Shown here piece after piece: positions 16,193 through 18,967 of a stretch of DNA of 18,967 bases. The position numbers and the translations under genes were made by a program. Source of the stretch: Alistipes sp. (GTDB lineage Bacteria > Bacteroidota > Bacteroidia > Bacteroidales > Rikenellaceae); the NCBI GenBank assembly GCA_017628595.1, contig JAGBYV010000172.1, positions 1-18,967 of the forward strand. Direction: 5' to 3'. Numbering within the stretch: position 1 is the first letter of the stretch; every line of letters begins with the position of its first letter. The notes beneath the pieces were generated by a model. That model did not search any database. It was not told where the DNA came from and worked only from the letters and a program-made list of their open reading frames with translations.

Positions 16193-16207
16193 TCGAGAGA
16201 AATTCAA
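16177..16207 (-). promoter_or_regulatory. Promoter for trkA (TTG-N20-TATATTTG)
   Basis: On the minus strand TATATTTG lies at 16184-16177, with TTG at 16207-16205 and a 20-nt spacer. It overlaps the plus-strand promoter, and the two -7 boxes abut at 16184/16185. The predicted start near 16170 leaves a leader of about 70 nt for trkA. Confidence 0.6.
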
Positions 16208-16238
16208 CTAAATATAAAATTTTAACTCATTACACGCC

Positions 16239-16502
16239 ATGCCAGCATCAATTTCTACTATATTGATCGTCATCCTTATCGCCATAGGCTTTGTGGGATT
16301 CTTCTTCTTAGGTATGTCGCTGACACAGATATTCAAGGGTCACGACATCGACTCGGAGATTGCCACCAACAAAAAGAGGCAGCGTCTGGGCATAAAGTGT
16401 GCCGTGCAGGAATCGCGCGAGGATACGGGTACCGACTGCGCCGACCTCGGTTGTCACGGCAACTGCTCATCGTGCGACATAGACCACACGGCAACAAAAT
16501 AA
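16239..16502 (+). CDS. Small membrane protein with cysteine-rich C-terminus
   Basis: An 87-residue protein. One transmembrane helix (about 6-28, very rich in Ile, Val and Phe, with a GFVGFFFLGM core) is followed by a charged linker containing NKKRQR. The C-terminal part has five cysteines: C54, C67, C72, C76 and C79 (DCADLGCHGNCSSCD). The layout of a short helix plus a Cys cluster resembles small maturation factors such as NqrM, which helps insert iron into Na+-NQR, but the sequence does not let me assign that family. The Cys cluster could bind a metal or iron-sulfur centre. It is first behind a good promoter; the next gene starts 7 nt after its stop. Confidence 0.75.
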   Translation: MPASISTILIVILIAIGFVGFFFLGMSLTQIFKGHDIDSEIATNKKRQRLGIKCAVQESREDTGTDCADLGCHGNCSSCDIDHTATK

Positions 16503-16509
16503 ATGCCCT

Positions 16510-17970
16510 ATGCATAGAACAACCCTATTCCTATTGCTCCTCATTGGTTTGGTAGCCTGCTCATCACCCTCGGCTGATAAGCCTGCGCTACGGTTTCACG
16601 ATGGGCGACTGCGCATTGCCCAATTCACCGATATACACCTCTCGGTCGATGACCCCAAGAGTGCTCCCGTAGCCGACACGCTGCTCGCCGTAATTGCGAA
16701 GGAGCGTCCCGACGTTGTGATTTTCACGGGCGACATCGTCACAAGCCAGCCCGCCGAAAAGGGGTGGCGACACATCATGAGCATCATGCAACGTGCCGGC
16801 ATACCCTATGCCGTAACTATGGGCAACCACGACCCCGAGGTGATGCAACGCGACTCCATCTACGATATTCTACAAGAGGATCCACTCTTCATTGGCGAGA
16901 AGGGCCCGGAGCTGAGTGGCTGTGGCAACTACACGCTCCCCGTTTTGGCGAGCGACTCGGACAAAGTCAGCGCACTGCTCTACTGCCTCGATTCGGGCGA
17001 CTACACCTCCGACTGGGCACAACTCGGCACCTACGCATGGATGCCGTGGGACGTAACATCGTGGTATCGCGAGCAGAGTGCCCGCTACACCGCACAAAAC
17101 GGCGGCACGCCTATGCCAGCACTGGTGTTCTGCCATATCCCTACACCCGAATATCGCCTCATCGATCAAGCCCCCGAGATGTATGGCCGCAATGGCGATG
17201 GCTCAGGCATCGGCTCGGCAGAACTCAACAGTGGATTTCTCCTCTCAGCCGTGGAGATGGGCGATGTTATAGGCATGTTCGTGGGTCACGACCACGAGAA
17301 CGATTACATCGGTCAGCACTTCGATGTAGCACTTGCCTATGGACGCGTATCGGGCTTCAACGCCTACGGAGGCCTGCCGCGCGGAGCACGCATCATTGAC
17401 CTCTATGAGGGCGAGCGACGCTTCGACACGTGGATTTCAACTCCCTCCATCAGCGAACTGCTCTACCACTATCCCATCGGTATCACCGAGGACGATATCA
17501 ACAACATGCAGTACCTCCCCGCAAAGGCTTACACTCCCTCACAGCAGGGCGTGGCATACACCTACTACGAGGGTCCGTACAAGAATCTGCCCGACTTCCC
17601 CCACAAGGGCAAGCGCATTGGCGAGGGCGTAATGAAAAACTTCATCGTCACGGATGCCCCTTCGGAGGATTATTATGGTTATGAGTTCGAGGGCATTATC
17701 TCCATCCCGCAGCGTGACGTATATCAGTTCCATATTGTCTGCGACGATGGCGCGCTGCTCTACATTGACGGGCATTTAGTACTTGACTTTGGCGAGTCGC
17801 ACTCGATGGACAACCATGCCAAGGCGAAGGTGGCACTTGACGCCGGATATCACGATATTCGTGTTGTATATTACGAGGATTGTCAGGGCGAAGGGTTAGA
17901 GATTAGCCTCGAGAGCCTCAGCCTACCACGGCAGGCCATACCCGACAAATGGCTATTTATCAAGGAGTAA
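16510..17970 (+). CDS. Lipoprotein metallophosphoesterase with C-terminal PA14-like domain
   Basis: A 486-residue exported protein. The signal peptide (1-16) ends in a lipobox, LVAC, so C17 is the likely lipidated residue. The calcineurin-like phosphoesterase domain (about 33-310) has all metal motifs: DIH (D41, H43), GDIV (D75), GNHD (N106, H107), CHIP (H209) and GHDHEN (H260, H262). A C-terminal domain of about 160 residues (about 330-480; FEGIISIPQRDVYQFHIVCDDG, LLYIDGHLV) looks like PA14, a carbohydrate- or surface-binding beta-sandwich. It probably acts on phosphoester substrates outside the inner membrane; the substrate is unknown. It is the second gene of a three-gene plus-strand unit. 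Confidence 0.9.
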   Translation: MHRTTLFLLLLIGLVACSSPSADKPALRFHDGRLRIAQFTDIHLSVDDPKSAPVADTLLAVIAKERPDVVIFTGDIVTSQPAEKGWRHIMSIMQRAGIPYAVTMGNHDPEVMQRDSIYDILQEDPLFIGEKGPELSGCGNYTLPVLASDSDKVSALLYCLDSGDYTSDWAQLGTYAWMPWDVTSWYREQSARYTAQNGGTPMPALVFCHIPTPEYRLIDQAPEMYGRNGDGSGIGSAELNSGFLLSAVEMGDVIGMFVGHDHENDYIGQHFDVALAYGRVSGFNAYGGLPRGARIIDLYEGERRFDTWISTPSISELLYHYPIGITEDDINNMQYLPAKAYTPSQQGVAYTYYEGPYKNLPDFPHKGKRIGEGVMKNFIVTDAPSEDYYGYEFEGIISIPQRDVYQFHIVCDDGALLYIDGHLVLDFGESHSMDNHAKAKVALDAGYHDIRVVYYEDCQGEGLEISLESLSLPRQAIPDKWLFIKE

Positions 17971-17982
17971 ACACAGTAAAAA

Positions 17983-18651
17983 ATGAGAGAGATATTGGTT
18001 TTTCTACAGGATCTGTCGGAAAATAACGACCGCACATGGTTTGAGGCCAACCGCGAGCGTTACAAGCAGGTAAAGAGCCGCATGGACGAGGTTGCCGCCG
18101 AGTTTATTGAGGCGGTAGCGGAGTTTGATCCAACGGTGGAGGGCGTACGAGTAAAGGATGCGACGTATCGCATTTACCGCGACACTCGTTTTACGAAGGA
18201 TAAATCGCCATACAAGACGTGGTTTGGCGTATATGTATGCCCTCGTGGCAAGAAATCAGGACTTTCCGGCTACTACATGCACGTTGAGCCCGACCAGAAC
18301 CACTACATGCTCTGTACGGGAGCCTACTGCCCCACTCCTGGCGAGATAAAGAGCGTGCGCGAGGAGATTATGACCGAGGGCGATGCTTTTATCGAAACGA
18401 TTCAGTCGGCAGAGGGTTTTGACGTTGATTGGTCATCGGCTCTGAAACGTATGCCACAAGGATGGTCAGCCGAGGACGCACACTCGGAGTTTTACCGACT
18501 GCGAAATTTTCTATTAGTGAAGCTGGTGGACAAGGAGTATTTTCTACGACCCGATGCTATACGGTGCGCTGCAGAGGATCTGCGCTGCACAAAGCCATTC
18601 AATGACACTCTGAATCGAGCAATAGAGTATGCCCGCGAGATGGGATGGTAA
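17983..18651 (+). CDS. DUF2461 family protein (TIGR02453)
   Basis: A 222-residue soluble protein recognised by the family block YRIYRDTRFTKDKSPYKTWFG (62-82) together with FLQDLSENNDRTWFEANR at the N-terminus. Length is normal for the family, whose biochemical role is unknown. It starts 12 nt after the phosphoesterase gene and is followed within 25 nt by a hairpin, so it is the last gene of the unit. Confidence 0.92.
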   Translation: MREILVFLQDLSENNDRTWFEANRERYKQVKSRMDEVAAEFIEAVAEFDPTVEGVRVKDATYRIYRDTRFTKDKSPYKTWFGVYVCPRGKKSGLSGYYMHVEPDQNHYMLCTGAYCPTPGEIKSVREEIMTEGDAFIETIQSAEGFDVDWSSALKRMPQGWSAEDAHSEFYRLRNFLLVKLVDKEYFLRPDAIRCAAEDLRCTKPFNDTLNRAIEYAREMGW

Positions 18652-18673
18652 AAAGAGTTTATAATAGATAAAA

Positions 18674-18698
18674 AAAGTCCGACACGAAGTCGGACTTT
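18674..18698. terminator. Bidirectional terminator between DUF2461 gene and rpmA
   Basis: A 10-bp perfect stem (AAAGTCCGAC at 18674-18683 with GTCGGACTTT at 18689-18698) and a five-base loop. It is followed by AATTTTTT on the plus strand and by TTTTATCTAT on the minus strand, so it can serve both convergent genes. Confidence 0.88.
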
Positions 18699-18725
18699 AA
18701 TTTTTTCGGTTATCCTCTACCTGAC

Positions 18726-18967
18726 TTACTCAGCCAAGGGAGTTACGCTAACGTAAGACTTACCTGAAGACTTCTTGCAGAACTCAACAGTACCATCTAC
18801 CAATGCGAAAAGGGTGTGATCCTTACCCATACCCACGTTGTTACCGGGGTTGTGAACAGTACCACGCTGACGAACGATGATGTTGCCGGCCTTAGCGAAC
18901 TGACCACCGAAAAGCTTTACACCGAGTCGCTTGCTCTCTGACTCACGGCCGTTCTTTGAACTACCTA
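18726..18967 (-). CDS. rpmA: Ribosomal protein bL27 (5' end cut by window edge)
   Basis: The C-terminal 79 residues of large-subunit ribosomal protein bL27, which reaches the peptidyl-transferase centre with its N-terminus. The visible part begins at [17 protein letters not shown] and continues with the family core [17 protein letters not shown] and [14 protein letters not shown]. About six N-terminal residues are missing. The stop TAA is at 18728-18726. It is convergent with the DUF2461 gene. In most bacteria rplU (bL21) lies directly upstream, which would be outside the window. Confidence 0.97.
   Translation of the reverse strand, partial: GSSKNGRESESKRLGVKLFGGQFAKAGNIIVRQRGTVHNPGNNVGMGKDHTLFALVDGTVEFCKKSSGKSYVSVTPLAE

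Noticed and set aside
16764..17399. A 211-codon plus-strand frame inside the phosphoesterase gene
   Set aside because: The phosphoesterase frame holds all metal motifs; the overlapping frame is Arg/His-rich shadow sequence.
1..18967. Defence island, prophage, insertion sequence or CRISPR array
   Set aside because: No transposase, integrase, terminal inverted repeats or regularly spaced repeats were seen; nearly all sequence is accounted for by housekeeping genes and short intergenic regions.

Overview
The window looks like ordinary chromosome from a member of the Bacteroidota, most likely Bacteroidales. An Alistipes/Rikenellaceae-like genome is my guess, but the genus cannot be fixed from this sequence alone. 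The reasons are Bacteroidota-type promoter boxes (TAnnTTTG, one with a TTTG box exactly 20 nt upstream), the gene order rseC-rnfBCDGEA, and the family types of AspRS, TadA and L27. I see no phage, insertion sequence, CRISPR array, tRNA or rRNA gene, and no intergenic stretch longer than about 130 bases.

Layout. Positions 1-409 (minus) hold most of tadA, cut by the left edge. aspS (524-2278, plus) follows and ends at a strong hairpin. A lone rubredoxin gene (2393-2551, minus) comes next. From 9819 down to 2732 (minus) lies a tightly packed cluster, nadE-rseC-rnfB-rnfC-rnfD-rnfG-rnfE-rnfA, closed by a terminator at 2679-2712. It encodes NAD synthetase, a RseC-like helper and the complete six-subunit Rnf ferredoxin:NAD+ oxidoreductase. 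From 16097 down to 9977 (minus) lies a second set: trkA, an unrecognised gene, a deoxynucleoside kinase, an RsmF-type methyltransferase, a MerR-type regulator, a Nif3-like protein and a coiled-coil zinc-ribbon protein, ending at a hairpin at 9924-9951. Divergent from trkA is a plus-strand trio (16239-18651): a small cysteine-rich membrane protein, a lipoprotein with metallophosphoesterase and PA14-like domains, and a DUF2461 protein. It ends at a hairpin shared with convergent rpmA, which is cut by the right edge.

How the genes work together. The Rnf complex couples electron flow between reduced ferredoxin and NAD+ to ion transport across the inner membrane, and nadE, which makes NAD+, lies directly upstream in the same direction. 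The other genes are housekeeping: translation (AspRS, TadA, L27, RsmF), nucleotide salvage and potassium uptake control.

Most worth a second look: (1) the RsmF-type gene has an in-frame amber codon at 12318-12320, with 44 well-conserved C-terminal codons intact behind it; (2) NadE has a glutaminase domain whose nucleophilic cysteine is replaced by glycine; (3) RnfG has an atypical main FMN-attachment motif and a second, more canonical-looking one in its tail; (4) trkA and the plus-strand trio have divergent promoters whose -7 boxes abut. I did not find a clearly new multi-gene system.
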